A stretch of 64,000 nucleotides of DNA from Plasmopara viticola (taxonomy: Eukaryota > Oomycota > Peronosporomycetes > Peronosporales > Peronosporaceae). The position numbers and the translations under genes were made by a program. Positions 47,164-59,685 of this stretch are shown here, piece after piece (position 1 is the first letter of the stretch; every line of letters starts with the position of its first letter). The DNA lies in assembly GCA_001695595.3 (NCBI GenBank), contig MBPM02000090.1, positions 219,523 to 283,522 on the forward strand, read 5' to 3'. Below the pieces are notes generated by a model. It saw only the letters and a list, made by a program, of their open reading frames with translations. It did not search any database and was not told the DNA's origin.

Positions 47164-48109
47164 ATGATGAACCGAGTCAAATTGCTGCAACGCGCTGCTA
47201 AGGTTGTTGCTATGCCTGGAAGCCAATAATATGCCAATTCGGGGTGCTACGCGCCTTCTTGTTGTTTGCTCACCCGCAGACTGGATCATTTACAGTAGAG
47301 TTTGAATCTGACGATGATTGACTGTTTCGCTGCAGGTGGGTGCTGGTGCTCTGCTGGGCGGCTCGGTTGTGACGGGCGTCACATCTTTAAGCAGCGATCA
47401 GATCGAAGCACTGCATTATGGCTTCGACCACCAAAGTCCGCTCTCCTCATTCGACTACGCCAGTGTACGTCGTGGTTACCAAGTTTACCGTGAAGTATGC
47501 GCATCCTGCCACAGCTTGGATCGTATCTGCTTCCGCAACCTGGTGGGGGTTACTCACACTGAAGAGGAGCTTAAAGCTATAGCGGCTGACATCGACGTAA
47601 CTGATGGTCCTAACGATGAGGGTGAGATGTTCGAGCGCCCCGGTAAATTGTCAGACCCGCTTCCCCGACCATACCCAAATGACGAGGCAGCCGCCGCAGC
47701 CAATAATGGTGCCATTCCTCCTGATCTTTCGTTGATAGTTAAGTCTCGCCATGGTGGCGTTGATTATTTGTTCGCGCTGCTGACTGGCTACGTTGACCCT
47801 CCAGAGGGCACGGAGCTGCTACCTGGCCTCCACTATAACCCGTACTTTGGCGGCGGCGCAATTGCCATGGAACGTCAGTTACAGGATGGCCAAATCGAAT
47901 ACGAGGACGGCACGCCGTGTACTACCTCCCAGATGGCAAAGGATGTGTCGGTCTTCCTAGCTTGGGCCGCTGAGCCTGAGCACGATGTGAGAAAGAAGCA
48001 GGGCATGCAGACGACAATCGCGCTGTTGGCTTTGTGCGCTTTGACAGGCTATTACAAGCGTCTGAAGTGGGCGCCGCTTAAGACTCGTAAAATTACCTAC
48101 ACTAAGTGA
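47164..48109 (+). CDS. CYC1: cytochrome c1 (complex III), two exons
   Basis: Exon 1 (47164-47202, 13 codons, MMNRVKLLQRAAK) joins exon 2 (47336-48109) across a 133-nt phase-0 intron to give 270 residues. Exon 1 supplies a basic mitochondrial targeting segment and exon 2 begins with the hydrophobic VGAGALLGGSVVTGV sorting signal, the bipartite presequence expected for cytochrome c1. The heme-binding motif CASCH is at 68-72, with GYQVYREV just before it. The distal methionine is likely in GAIAMERQL. A C-terminal transmembrane helix (TTIALLALCALTGYYKRLKW) anchors it in the inner membrane. It passes electrons from the Rieske protein to cytochrome c. The frame upstream of exon 2 lacks an ATG, which is why the upstream exon is needed. 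The donor (GTTGTT) is weak; the acceptor (cgctgcag) and a CTGAC branch-like site are good. Confidence 0.93.
47203..47335 (+). other. intron in CYC1
   Basis: A 133-nt GT..AG intron, phase 0, from GTTGTTGC to GCTGCAG. It is placed because exon 2 has no ATG and exon 1 provides a presequence in frame. The exact donor is the least certain point. Confidence 0.7.
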
Positions 48110-51100
48110 GGCTGTAAGTTAGGCTGACCTATGTGGACGCCAAACGTTTGTCCGAGAAAAATAGAGCAGGCAGGTGTTTGCTACTCGTGCTGTAAGACTT
48201 GGTCTTGTTTTGTCTTGTCTCTGTATACCTGTGATTGGCATACATTATATTCTTACTTGTAGTCAGGTAGCAGTAAATTTAATTCCCGCCATTGCATTGG
48301 AGTTAATTAGTAAATTTTTGAAATTGAAAAAATTTCATTGTTTCGAATGAATTAAATACGCACGGCCTTTCGAGATTACGCTCTCAATGCTGTAGTTTTG
48401 CTTTTATATCTATATGTATCAGTACATGACGTGCTATATCTGCTCCATGTGGCCATAGTACTCGCAACGTGATCGTACACATCCTCTTTCCAACGCACCT
48501 TGTCTGCTACTAAGATCTTGATCATCTGGAAGATTAAAAAACAAATAAATTCTTAATCTCGCTTTGGATTTGCGCGTTCTGTCGTACCGAGATGTAAAAC
48601 ACGGTCTCAAAGTAAATCAAAAATATATATTAGATAATGCTATTGCGGTGAGACTATTCTGTAATTTAAGCAACTTCTCTAGTATAAATGTAAGTCTGAC
48701 GTCATGTTTGAGATGTTCCTTACAGCGATGTTTTGTACAATATTTATGTTTAGCTGAGGCGTTATTGCAGCGCTAGTTGGCGTATAGTTAGGCGAGTATT
48801 TGTCGGAGCACACGCGACACTCTTCATTGTTTCTAATGCTCAAAGGCAGATGTGACTGTGAATTACTAATAGAGAATGAGCGATAGGCGCACATTACCCG
48901 CCAATGTGAAGTGGGGCTATGCTCGAAAGCTTTATAGCAGCGACCTTCTTAAGACTTAAAGCCTCCACTACGGGCGCATACTTTGTTGTTCGCGCGGCCT
49001 CAGACACAGAGGTCTATTTTGGTGTAGGGACAATTTTTGGAGTCCAAGCGTTCTTGAAATTTGTCAAGAACATCATCATTCTATGATGACCCTGTCGGCC
49101 GGCAGCACTCTTCGCTGCAACTTATATCATCAGTCAAAGTCGGCTGTACCGACTTTTCATATAAAAGAGATGGAAAGATGGCTAAGCCTATTCCTTTTCT
49201 ATTATAAATACGCTAAACTTTTTATGGGAGATTGTAGCAGCCCGCTCCATGAAGTTGATTGTTTGCGGTCAAAGCTGGCTTTTTTGTTTTAAAGAATCTA
49301 AAAAGAAATGACTTCTGGCATACGACAGACACCATATCAGTAATTTTGACGGGTCACACACCCAGGAATGATGAAGGGTGTCAAGACGGATGTAGTCCTT
49401 GTAGATAAAGTGTTATAATCAGATATCTGTGCAGGTGTCATGCTGCACCTTGGACAGAAAAGGCGTTCATTACTATTTTACTCTCAGCATTTATACCAGA
49501 TCGTATGATGTCGTTAAAAAGACACCGTAATGAATGCATTTCCTGCCTTATAAATTTGATAACGTATACTAAATAATAGGCAGGATTAAATTCATTAGTC
49601 GTTTTGAAACTTTTTAAAGTGCATTATACTGCACTTGTGACTATACGCGCAATAACTTGCGGTTAGTGACTGCTTTTGTAATGCTATATTCAAGACTTGG
49701 TCCTACCCATTCTTTACATTATACATGGATTTACAATAGAGCCAAAGACTATGCACATATTTGTAAGCCTCTATTTGTAAATTAGTACAAATGCTGATAT
49801 GATGTCCATCGCGCAAAAGCAGTCGCAATTACTTAGAAGCTTATTTTTCGAGAAGCCAGCTCAAAGCACAAACGCTCAGCTTCACGTTGCAACCTGATAA
49901 AAAAAGAGATACATACAAGAGACGAGCAATAACTTATATCCATTACTCTTTGACTAAGCAGGTTGCAAAGGAAGCTATCGGTTAGCAAGATCAATCTAGA
50001 ATGACCACGTATGCTCTCAAGAGGTTCAAAAGACTACTAATCAAAGCATCATGTGCCTTCAGAATAGATTTTTTGATGCAGCCGTTTAAAACAACAATTC
50101 GGTGCATGTCGTAGAGTTTTGAGCTACCCAAACCCACACTTCTGAACTCAGCTGTCTCTTGTGCGGGATGTTAGTAGCTACCCGACACATTTCCTGAAAC
50201 AGATTTTCGACTTTCTCATTACACTATGAAGTCTTTTTGCCTGTGGGTTGTTCAGCCTACCCAGCTATTGCACACTCTTTTTGGATGCGATTTAGCAGAG
50301 TAGTCATGCTTTGTCGACAATTTCAATTTGGATTCTACGGGTTAAAGGCAAGAAAGGTCTCGATTTCGAGACGAGTGACTAATTGCTCGAGCCACGGTGT
50401 CGACACGACAAAATAGTGAAGCAGACAGTCTGCTTGCTTTAATTGTTGCTGCTGAGATCGCTGTCGAGGAAATAACCACGAGACTTCGGCAGCTTTGCTG
50501 CAATAATGATGAGCATCAAGTACTACAGATTGGCATTGATTCTGTACGCCCGACAATCGTTTGCGTCAAGAGAGCTTTCAGCCTTGCTGATAAGAGTCAA
50601 CTCATAGACTGGCCTACGCAGATGCACATCGGCAAGCACATTAAGGTTACAAAATTCGTATTAACGCAAAATTTGTATGTTATCAGCCATCTTGCTATCC
50701 ATTGAAGACGGGTAGGGTACTTTACACCGACTCCAAAGATGCACAATATCACCAGGCTACAAAAGGCCTCGGACCCAAATGATACACTCGATACTGTACC
50801 AATGCGTTGTGTATAACACGTAAAAAACTTGTTATAAGCGGGTACACTACTCGACAGCTCTTAGCTGGCTGTTAGCTCTTGTTTGTTCGAATCGAGTTCC
50901 AATTTCGTGCAACCGATGGCTAAGTCAGATGCATTTTAAATACACGAAAAGTCTACCTAGAGTCTCATATTACTGGCTCTTCTAGCTCCCATATTTCAGT
51001 CCAATATAATGGACAAAAACCTTAAGAGACCCGCATAGCCCGCTGGCTATGTACTCATGCATATAGCTGGCTAGGCCTCCGTTTACTTAAATCTTGTAAG

Positions 51101-53763
51101 ATGTAATGCAGATCAATTCGAGGCTGCTTCACTTTTATCGGAGCCTACTTGGTGCTTAAAAGCATCCAGAAATTCTAGAATTTACTGCCGAAAAGACATA
51201 CTTGTCGATTCTGTTATAACATTTAGCCCACATAAATCAAAATAATCTGCTACGTAACTCAAGATGGTCTACTAGACCGAATGATTTCCCTATGACCGAT
51301 TATACCGTCATAGTATGTTCGAAAAAAAATCATTATGGTTTAAATTGCGCTTAGATTTGACATTTAGACGTCAACGAGCCTTTGTGCCGTCGCCCGCAAA
51401 GCTTGTTGTGACGACCGTACACATTGGATGATGTGACCATCTACCAATTCAATGCACTATGTAAGGCGCACCCGGGAATATTGTCAAGCATCCTGTACAT
51501 TTTCTGTGTCAGAACGCTTTCTTTGTGTCTTTTGCAGCCGTTGCTAGAAGCAAAAGTTAATTTTTATCTTGTGAAGGCGATTGGTTGACTTCGAGAAGAT
51601 ATCAGTGCCTTCGATTCTCCCTGTAGTCGTCCATTCCTAGGATTTCTTTCGAAGGAGAGATACGTAACATAATTCACTTTGGCCCATCTGCACGACATTA
51701 GGATGATGACATCCTGATCCTCGTCCCACCATTCGATACAGAACTCGTGCTTTTTTAGTTACAGCATGCCTTGTTACAAGTCACACTTGTCTCAGTCAAG
51801 GACAAGAAATGACTTCGCACTGTCGAACATTCTAGATGTCACAGTCCCAAACATTATACTTTCGAAAACATTTCAAATTATCTCACTAGACAGTCGAAGT
51901 GCGATTGATCTGTCATCATTGCTCATCTTGAAACGTCAAACAAAATATTCGATGGATTACAACAGACTATCAGCGCGCAAAACGCTTTGACGCGCCAAAG
52001 TAAAAAAAAGAAGCTGTTTATGAAAACATTTTCCTTGCGTGTCCTATTTGCTATCCACAACAGGTGGCTACTTATTCGAGAGCAGTTAAACTGACATAGA
52101 GCTACGATTATATAAGGAGTACCAGCCACTGAGCACTTAATATTTCCTCACATGTGCCATACCCTGACTTACCACCATCCAGAAGTGTTAAGGTTAAGAT
52201 TGTTTTAATGGCGGACCTGTAAAGCCCTTTGACGAGGCGAAGGCCAGCTTTGTCGATCCCATTCGCAGCGGCTCGAACGATAGCAGCTTACGAACACCAC
52301 GACAAAATTCATCTATGCGGCATTTTCAAACACCGACTTTGTCGGTGGCAGACTCCTCCTGAAGAGCAATTAATGTCGCTAATGCCTGCACTTTTAGAGC
52401 TGAGTGCGAAGCGCGCCTAACCTTAACCCGTCGAAAAACGCAATAACTTTGATTTGCTCGAAGTCTAACCTCCAACTTTGGAGGCCATCAACTCCGGTGC
52501 TCATTTAATTGCTTATGAAGCTCATGCGGATCGTTCTCGTGTTCAAGAAACCGTAAATGTTGACAGGGTTCACTGTTTTGACAAGAACAATGCTCTTGGC
52601 TACTTCTTCTGTGTTTCCAAGACAAAAAAGTCTGTTGAAGTCGTTCACGGGTATGGTCCAGCTTTTGTTAGGCAAAGAAGTGCTTCGTGCACTCAGTCAT
52701 CTTCAACAAGCAAGTTTATCTTGGCTTTCCTTCCCATTGTAATTTAAAGCTTGAGGCTTTATTGGCTAGCCTTAACCTGTGTTGCCTAGGCTCTAGAGCA
52801 AAGACTTTGTTCGTGGAGCTCGGGCGCTATGACTTAGTTTAGTTACTTAGTGGAAGAAAGGGCTGCCAATGCAGCCGCCTTGTTGAGCACATTAAAGTCA
52901 GAAAGTTTTCCCAGTAGCGCAACCTACATGTTCGGCAGACACAAAACTCGGACCGTTCCGAATCTTTGCGAGAGTTGCGGTAGTCCGTCTTTCTGCCTGG
53001 TCGCTAAATTATCTACAAATACTATCTGATGTGACGGGGTCCCACAACACCTTGCATAGAGAATAAGTGCAGGAAAAATCAGATCTACTCCCATTTGCTA
53101 TCTCTAGTGTTAAAAACATTTACAAATATTAATATGTCTACAGACGTGACAAGGCGCACCATTATTCTTCAAAGGCTTCTTTTGACGGGAAGCCAGTTGA
53201 TAGCACGGCACGACTCCTTACATTTAATTACCGCGTCTCCACGAGAACCACACAACCCTGTTTTGTGGGCTTCTTCGTTTGATGTTCCCACTCAAGGACC
53301 ATAAGAATTTTATATATACTATATTTTTGTATTATTCAAAGCACGGAATTTTTTCCTCGACAATACTTGCTACTATTTGTCTTTCCCAAATTGGTGAAAG
53401 AGCAGTATTAATACGCCTGAAGAAATTGCTTTCGTTACTTTGTTCAAACTCGGCGCGCTGCGATGTTCATGCTAAAGAAGAAGAAACCGCAGGTGGACAG
53501 CATTAAACAGCTGAAGGCGGTCAGCTGGGAGTTGTCCAAGATCGCACTTGTCTTTGTGGGGATTCGTGCCTCATCCGTCTTTCTCAATCAGAAGAACTAG
53601 TGGACATCGAGTGGCTAGCATGGCTGAGCTTTCAGACCGTGCGGGAATGATGATGGCTACAGAAATAGCAAAGACGTTGTAAGACGCACTAGTTTGGGGA
53701 CAATGCAAATTGGTGTTAAAATTAAGGTTTTTGCAATGATAGTATGTCGATCTACTCTTCTTC
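48110..53763. other. long gene-poor region
   Basis: About 5.6 kb without a supported gene. The longest frames (50397-50705 and 52478-52747, both plus) are not recognisable, and the surrounding frames are full of stops. It is likely ageing repeat DNA plus the 3' flanks of CYC1 and POLR1C. Confidence 0.4.
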
Positions 53764-54934
53764 TCAGTCTTCATCGCCCAATTCCTCATCTTCATCTACC
53801 TGTGTAAAAGACTCTAACGCAATGTTGCATTTTTCAGCAAGCACATTTAGAGCCTCTAGCAAAAGCTCTTCGGGTTTGATCATTCCAACAGATTCGACAC
53901 TAAAGATAAAGTGATCAATTTGACGTCCAAGACGAATTTTATTGTCCCAGCCAGGCTCACGAATGCAGTTGCGGCACATCGTGCAGGCACGCTGATCCTT
54001 CACCACAGCACTACGGACACCACCCACATCTTCTATGTCAAACAATCCCATCGGGCAGCTTTCCACTAAGCGCATGGCGTCGGCGCCCTCAAATCTTTCC
54101 AACAGTTCCACCTTCGGCATAAGGCGGTATGATGCCGTAGCCACGGGCGAGAATTTAGCGTGATCTTTGCCCACGCCCTTGCGACAATGTGCTTCCAGTG
54201 CTACACTTTGACCAGGTCTCAATTTTGCGATCAAAATGTCTTCATGCACGGGCCGAATCAAACCAAAACGTTCCTCCTGGTTTCCTTGCGGCACCCACTC
54301 GAGATCGCGCGAGTAAACTACAATAAGTGAAAATTTCAATTAAGGCAATTCATTTTCTTTATTGTGCGTATCATGCATTAAATTGATCGTACCAGAAGAG
54401 TGAAATGCCTTGGTTGGGTCCTTCGGATGCTCAGGGTCCAATGTGCACGTTACGTCGAGTTTGAAGACAATGGTGTTTTCGTCTGTAGCCTCGGCCTCCT
54501 CATTGTCTGGAAAGGCTTGAAATTCACGCGGATCTACACTAAGTGGTACGAGACCTAATCGGTGGGCCAATACCTCATCCTGAATAATAGATGAGTTGTT
54601 CCAGATATACACGTGCTCGATGGCCATAGTGGGAACCTCAGCCAACAGAATGCGGCGGAGAGCATTAGCTATGGCAGCGTCAACACCGATAAGATCAAAC
54701 ACGATGCTGTCCTCCGTCAAAAGCTGAATTTTGACCTTCACCCGGCTTTTAGATTGCTCCACAAAACTGTAGCTACTCTCGCTATCTACATCGGGCTGTT
54801 CGTAGACCAGTATTTGTACACACACAGTTAGACGCGTCACAGAGCCGAGTGTTACGATAAAGCAAGACAATACATGTGCTTACTTGGTGCGGCGCATCTA
54901 GACCTACACGAATGACCTTGGCAGACTTGCCCAT
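53764..54934 (-). CDS. POLR1C: RNA polymerase I and III subunit AC40/RPAC1, three exons
   Basis: Exons 54934-54884, 54795-54393 and 54317-53764 join to 335 residues (human ~346). Exon 1 is MGKSAKVIRVGLDAPHQ; exon 2 has the alpha-like dimerisation segment IGVDAAIANALRRILLAEVPT and VLAHRLGLVPLSVD; exon 3 has IRPVHEDILIAKLRPGQ and KDHAKFSPVATASYRL, all hallmark blocks of RPAC1. The introns are 88 nt (54796-54883, phase 0, with CTAAC) and 75 nt (54318-54392, phase 1). It assembles with AC19 as the alpha-like platform of Pol I and Pol III. Reading straight through at 54340 or 54870 gives intronic residues. The CxxC pair in exon 3 (CTMCRNC) looks like the ferredoxin-like insertion found in some D/AC40 subunits. 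Confidence 0.95.
54318..54392 (-). other. intron 2 of POLR1C
   Basis: A 75-nt GT..AG intron, phase 1, from GTACGATC to TTATTGTAG. It joins KAFHSS to VYSRDLEWVP, as in the family. Confidence 0.85.
54796..54883 (-). other. intron 1 of POLR1C
   Basis: An 88-nt GT..AG intron, phase 0, from GTAAGCAC to CGAACAG, with a CTAAC branch-like site about 40 nt before the acceptor. It places a 17-codon first exon. Confidence 0.8.
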
Positions 54935-55431
54935 TGCCGACTCAAGTCAATTGTTGGACAGGTAGACGTTGGCCAGCCAATCCATCTAACTGTATATATT
55001 TCTATACTAATTTACAATTACCAGCTCAAATCGTCAAGAAAAATATGTTTTGTACGTTTATTAATATATTTTTTGTACATAGTTACGACGACTCACGCAC
55101 TGTGCAGTTGGGTCACAACAACAATCACCAGAGTCTACCAGTAATTTGGAGATCACGTCATATCGGGATCAAATTGATCACTACGTAAGAGGACATCTGT
55201 TATGCTGATCTATTTGAGTAAATTTGGTCAACAAGGATGTTATAGTCACAGGTATAAATTAAATTGGATATGATGTGTTGCGCGGAGACGGGATTTTGTG
55301 TAAATTATAAAATTGCTAGTGCAAAGTAGAACGTGACGGTAAAGCGACCTTTTTTACGGAAGTGACCGCGTTAATTCAATTATGGGAAAGTATATTTCCA
55401 TTTGTTGCATTGTTCACTAATTAGACTGTCA
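54935..55431. other. intergenic, no gene recognised
   Basis: AT-rich spacer upstream of POLR1C; it should include its promoter. No motif is called with confidence. Confidence 0.4.
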
Positions 55432-55753
55432 ATGAAGCTGTTGGCGATTGGTATCAATGCGTGCGGAATTATTGTACTTATGGTGCACGGAGCTTATTCA
55501 TAACAAGAAAAAGACAAGAAAAAAGGAGCATTTTAAATAGCAAAATTAGCGTGTGGGGACATCGGAGAATGATGACGATCGCGGCAGTTTATATGGTGGC
55601 GATGGGCATAAACACTACAGCTTGTACCATCATACCAAGGCAAAAGGACGAGTCATGCAAGGACGTGACGTGCGAGAGTGCCAGGGCGGATCTATCAACA
55701 AAATACGCAAGGGTAACACCATTGTGACCACATACAAATGGCACGCTTCTTAA
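55432..55753 (+). pseudogene. possible small secreted-protein remnant or intron-split gene
   Basis: An ATG at 55432 starts 23 codons that look like a signal peptide (MKLLAIGINACGIIVLMVHG, then AYS) and end in TAA. Another frame, open from about 55553 and ending at 55753, encodes a charged Gly/His/Lys-rich segment (GHKHYSLYHHTKAKGRVM, later GGSINKIRKGN). Small secreted proteins of this size are common in oomycetes. The two parts could be joined by an intron I could not place confidently, or separated by mutations. No RXLR, CRN or other named effector motif is present. Confidence 0.3.
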
Positions 55754-55979
55754 TTCAGACAAGTCATGTTTTAAAAAAAGTCAAGCTTTTATCGCTTGCT
55801 TTATTGATATAGCTGCATTATGCTAATGACAAAGACTCCAAGTACAATGCGGTTGTCGCATGGTCTGTTTTAAAGCAAATGACACAAAAAGTCACGTCGA
55901 ATTTTTTGAGTGATGTATGTAGAGCTCGAGAGCCTACCGACGGGATGGACCGTTCTGCTGGCTGTTATAACACGAATGG

Positions 55980-56225
55980 GGGCCTACTTTGACAAAAAGA
56001 CACATTTAAGCAGCCTTTACAATATTACGAAGCAGACATATATATATATTAAAGGTTTCGACCCGCAGTGTGGACCAACATGACGGGTCGTCTTTATTTA
56101 ATCACTGCATTGTTCAATGAGAGACGACGTGCTACAAAGAAGTATAGACTCTGAGTAGGAGGGGATAGGGCCCGCTATTTTACATTCGTTGACTTCATTT
56201 TACCTCACTACACCCCCCCCGTCTG
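55980..56225 (-). repeat. probable LTR edge with polypurine tract
   Basis: On the minus strand a purine run (gacgggggggg, 56209-56222) is directly followed by TGTAGTGAGGTAAAATG, the arrangement of polypurine tract then LTR start. Further in are a possible polyadenylation signal (aaataaag, near 56096) and a GC-rich stretch (gggtcgaaacc). The far end of the LTR was not located, and no partner LTR or internal region was found. It could be a solo LTR or truncated element. Confidence 0.4.
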
Positions 56226-57364
56226 CGTACATCTTGTCGCGTTTAAGAAAAGGACTCTTCAGGCCCACACTACTTTGTAAGCCTTTCTCAGCATTTGATA
56301 CAGGTGCAAGTTGGCAGGTCAATCTCACTTTTGAGAGGTGATTGCATGTCCACTTAGTGTGGCCTAAGAATTTTGTGAATATCGAACCAGGTACCTTCAG
56401 ATCTCGGGTAGAGTGACTACTTACCCAAACACAAGGTTTGTGCGCGATACTTCAGATAAACGGTGATCAGGTAGTCTATTCTAAATTTAGCAAGACAAAA
56501 GTCTACTGGAGTAGCTGAAAGTGCGAGCTGAAGGGGCGTACGTTTCTGGATACTATTGCACCATTCTCACATGTAAAGCAAACTTGGTGTTATGTTTTGA
56601 GATGGAGCTATCAAGTTACAAGTCTGTCTCATTATCAAAAGCAGTCATACATGTATAGCAGAGCAACGTTTGCTCCCGCCAATTTCACGATCATACATAC
56701 GGGGCTTCGAGCCAAAAGGCCGTTCTGGCTGCGCATAGTGATGTTACGTGGGATCCGGATGCGCCGATTCTTCCAAGTCGATGCCTCTCAAAGAATCATT
56801 ATTTAAATATTACTCATAACCAGAAGTGATTATGCATTAATTTTATGAGGTGCGCAAACTATCTACAATGAATATATAGGGATTTGATACGCAGCCACCA
56901 CTTTTGGTTAATTGGCCATTACCCTTCCAAACATGAATTGAAATAATTAACTTTTATGGCTTTTGAGTGGCTGAAGAGTTATAAATAATTTCAGATGTTG
57001 CACTGCATCTTTACCCAAAACTTCTTCTTACACGCTCAGAAACGCGACTTTTACGCAACCTTGCTGTGTTCCTCAGCGTCAACATCAGCCATGAAAACCG
57101 TAGAACCCGTTGCCGAGTAAGATCAGAAGTTTTCTGATAATTGGTATGCATCTCGAAATATTGAGACCTTAATGCTTCGTCTTCATGGCATTTTGTTTCA
57201 TATTTTGTTGATGTATAGGCTCTTACAGCAATGGTTCAGACAGGAAGTGGTCATCACAAAAGACTGCGCCGCTCGCATACTAAAGAAAATTGTCGTGATG
57301 TTTTTTTGGCTCGATGTTCCTAAAATAGGCAACAGACGTAGGCAATTCTTCCTCACAGTTTAGC
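56226..57364. other. intergenic, no gene recognised
   Basis: Short frames only. It may contain the eroded internal end of the element whose LTR edge lies at 55980-56225. Confidence 0.35.
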
Positions 57365-58056
57365 GACGGAAGCGAGAACAAAAGAGCGGAACTTCTTTTT
57401 GGAGGAATAATGCCGACTGTTCGTGATAGAGCAGCAACGATTCCGACCAAGTAAATGAGCGCGGCGACTGCAATTGGAAGCGCTCAAAACAAAGGAGCTT
57501 GTCGAGTCATGACAATACAGAGTGACAGAAAAACGATGGGGCCAAGGGCTTCAGACACCGACCGTGCACCGTATATTGCGCCTTGCAGGCGTTCTTGCTC
57601 CTGACGTTCGTTGTTAATCTTATCGACAAATTTGGTGCGTAGACGACCCACTTATTAAGATAAAAAGCAGTCTCAACAAAGGTAATGGTGTGACAAAGCT
57701 GGCGATCAGTGCAATAATTATGACGCCCTCCTTTTAAATCAGTTCACCAATTGCTTAAGTGTCAAACCTTACATCAACAATGATAACACGCCTTCGAGAA
57801 GCATTAGATCCTTTGAATCTTCAACATTAAACCCACAATAGTCTAAGAGAAATCGTTGCAACGCGAGGAAATAACGCGTCAGCTTTATTGAATAGTAGCA
57901 CAGCATTCGATCCAAATCACATCCCGATAAGAGGATCAAACCTGGAATATTTTGCTCACTACAAAATTCGTAAGCGCTGTTGAGCATGTGAGTAGCAGGG
58001 ATAGTTTGCTTTGAAAGAAGATCGACATTAAATTGATGGGATTCTTTCGGATCCAC
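57365..58056 (-). pseudogene. decayed MFS-type transporter
   Basis: The minus strand carries consecutive pieces of a major-facilitator-type membrane protein in three frames. First (57769-58056) comes a soluble loop then LQRFLLDYCGFNVEDSKDLM, then VIIIALIASFVTPLP, then in another frame TAFYLNKWVVYAP, then NNERQEQERLQGAIYGARSV and EALGPIVFLSLCIVMTRQA, and after a stop ALPIAVAALIYLVGIVAAL. The order is that of the C-terminal six-helix half of TetA-like MFS proteins. A short stretch beginning GTAAGG between the first two pieces could be an eroded intron. Stops and frame changes indicate a pseudogene. Confidence 0.6.
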
Positions 58057-59685
58057 CGCATCTTATTCGTTCTGATTTTCGTAGAAAGAGTTTCCTTCAA
58101 ACGACCTTGAATTGCATACGTGGGACCCGCTACTTTTTATTGTGGACAGCAGTGACTTACAAGTAAATCACGTCGAAGTTTGTCGAATATATTTATTATG
58201 ATTTCTAAAGCGGGATGATTGCGCCACATCACAAGAAGCTCACGGCGCCAGCGTTAAACATACAAGTAAGCTCACTTTAATGTTCTAGAAGTGCTCCAGT
58301 AAGTCTCTTCGACCACGATCATTCCCCTTCTTCATGGGGCGCAAAAGCTACTGTGTGACCGAGTATACGCGCTATAATCGCACAGTCATTTGGATATCAA
58401 TTTCGTAATCTTATTGTCAGTAGGTCAGTCGTAAGGGACAGTACCAGCTGTGTACTCATCTCACCAGCGATGTCGGCCGCAGAAGTAGCACTTTGAAGAG
58501 GTGGAGAACTTACGTGAGAGTCGATGTCCACTCCTTATATATAAGTTTCGTAAGGAAATTGCGATCAATAAACTTTTTTTGCCTTTTTACCGATGGCCCC
58601 GGAAACACATGTGGTAATGAGATTGTCGTGAAACTAAGTCATCACTATAAGAAGTATTTGAAGCATGTCTATGCGTAATTCGTGCAAACTCAGTGATTGA
58701 CAGCTTGTCGGCCCACTTTTGTGACACCTTAGCGCGCATACGGCGCGTTTTGTCTTCGAGCACTCGATGCATGGCCATTCATATAAGAATGACTTGTTGC
58801 TTACATCCACAAGCGAGTTCTTGGGAACTGAAAAAGCATAAGCCATAACGCAGTAACAACCTGCATGTACCGTTGTGTTCGAAAGATCATAGTAATTCAT
58901 GGACAGCCTAGCTGCCTGTTCCTCTGCTATCTTACTCAGGTGCACCAACAACATCATGCATGTGTCATTAGCAGCTTTCAGCAAGCTCAAGAATGAGCCG
59001 AGGTTACGGACTTCTAGCAGTTGATCGGTTTCGGCAGGGAGCATGTATATGACAATCTGGAGAAAAAGATACAAAAAAATGCTAAGACTACAAAGAAAAT
59101 CAATTCGACGTTAAATTTAGAAACTGGTTTGTTCGTTCGTCTAAAAAATGATAATATATGGCGTTGCTCGTAGTCTAAACCGCGCGAGCTGGTTTCGGCA
59201 AGCAATGCCCGGTCTGAAATCAGCGTGTCAGTTATATTTCACGGAGATAATCAATTAGCTTAGCAAAGAAAGGTAAATAAATCGCTTTAGGATGTGATAT
59301 CTTGACAACAACGTCAGATAAGATAAATTTTATCGAGGTCGTTATAGCTCAATCACTTTATTAAGCAGCGGCACGCTTTGCATTTGAATAAAATGGCGCC
59401 ACCGCCGAGTGAGGTCACGAAATTAAACTGAAGCCTTTCCGCGTCACTCCACAAATGCATCTGCGTCAGGCAAATCTTTTGTTGATATATCGCCGATGTG
59501 CAAACTTTTTATCCAGCATTGAAATATCACCCCCGTTCGTGAGGTGACTCTATAGGCTCTCTAATGTTGCTTTCATAAGATTACATTCATAGCCGCTTTA
59601 CAAACAAAGGGATGCCGAAAGAATAAGCCAGTAAATACTACGATGTACATTTTGCCCACGCTGATGTCAAAGGTTTAGCCAAGAT
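58057..59685. other. region with an unrecognised coding-like stretch
   Basis: The frame at 58634-59074 (minus) includes FLSLLKAANDTCMMLLVHL and IAEEQAARLSMNYYDL, which look protein-like (helical). A neighbouring frame (58587-58778) continues with HRVLEDKTRRMRAKVSQKWA. A GT at about 58801 could be a donor joining them. The family is not recognised and stops flank both, so this is either a fragment of an intron-bearing gene or a relic. Confidence 0.3.

Noticed and set aside
52229..52747. Two plus-strand frames of 63 and 89 codons that look compositionally coding
   Set aside because: No recognisable domain, several stops between them and no plausible intron joining them.
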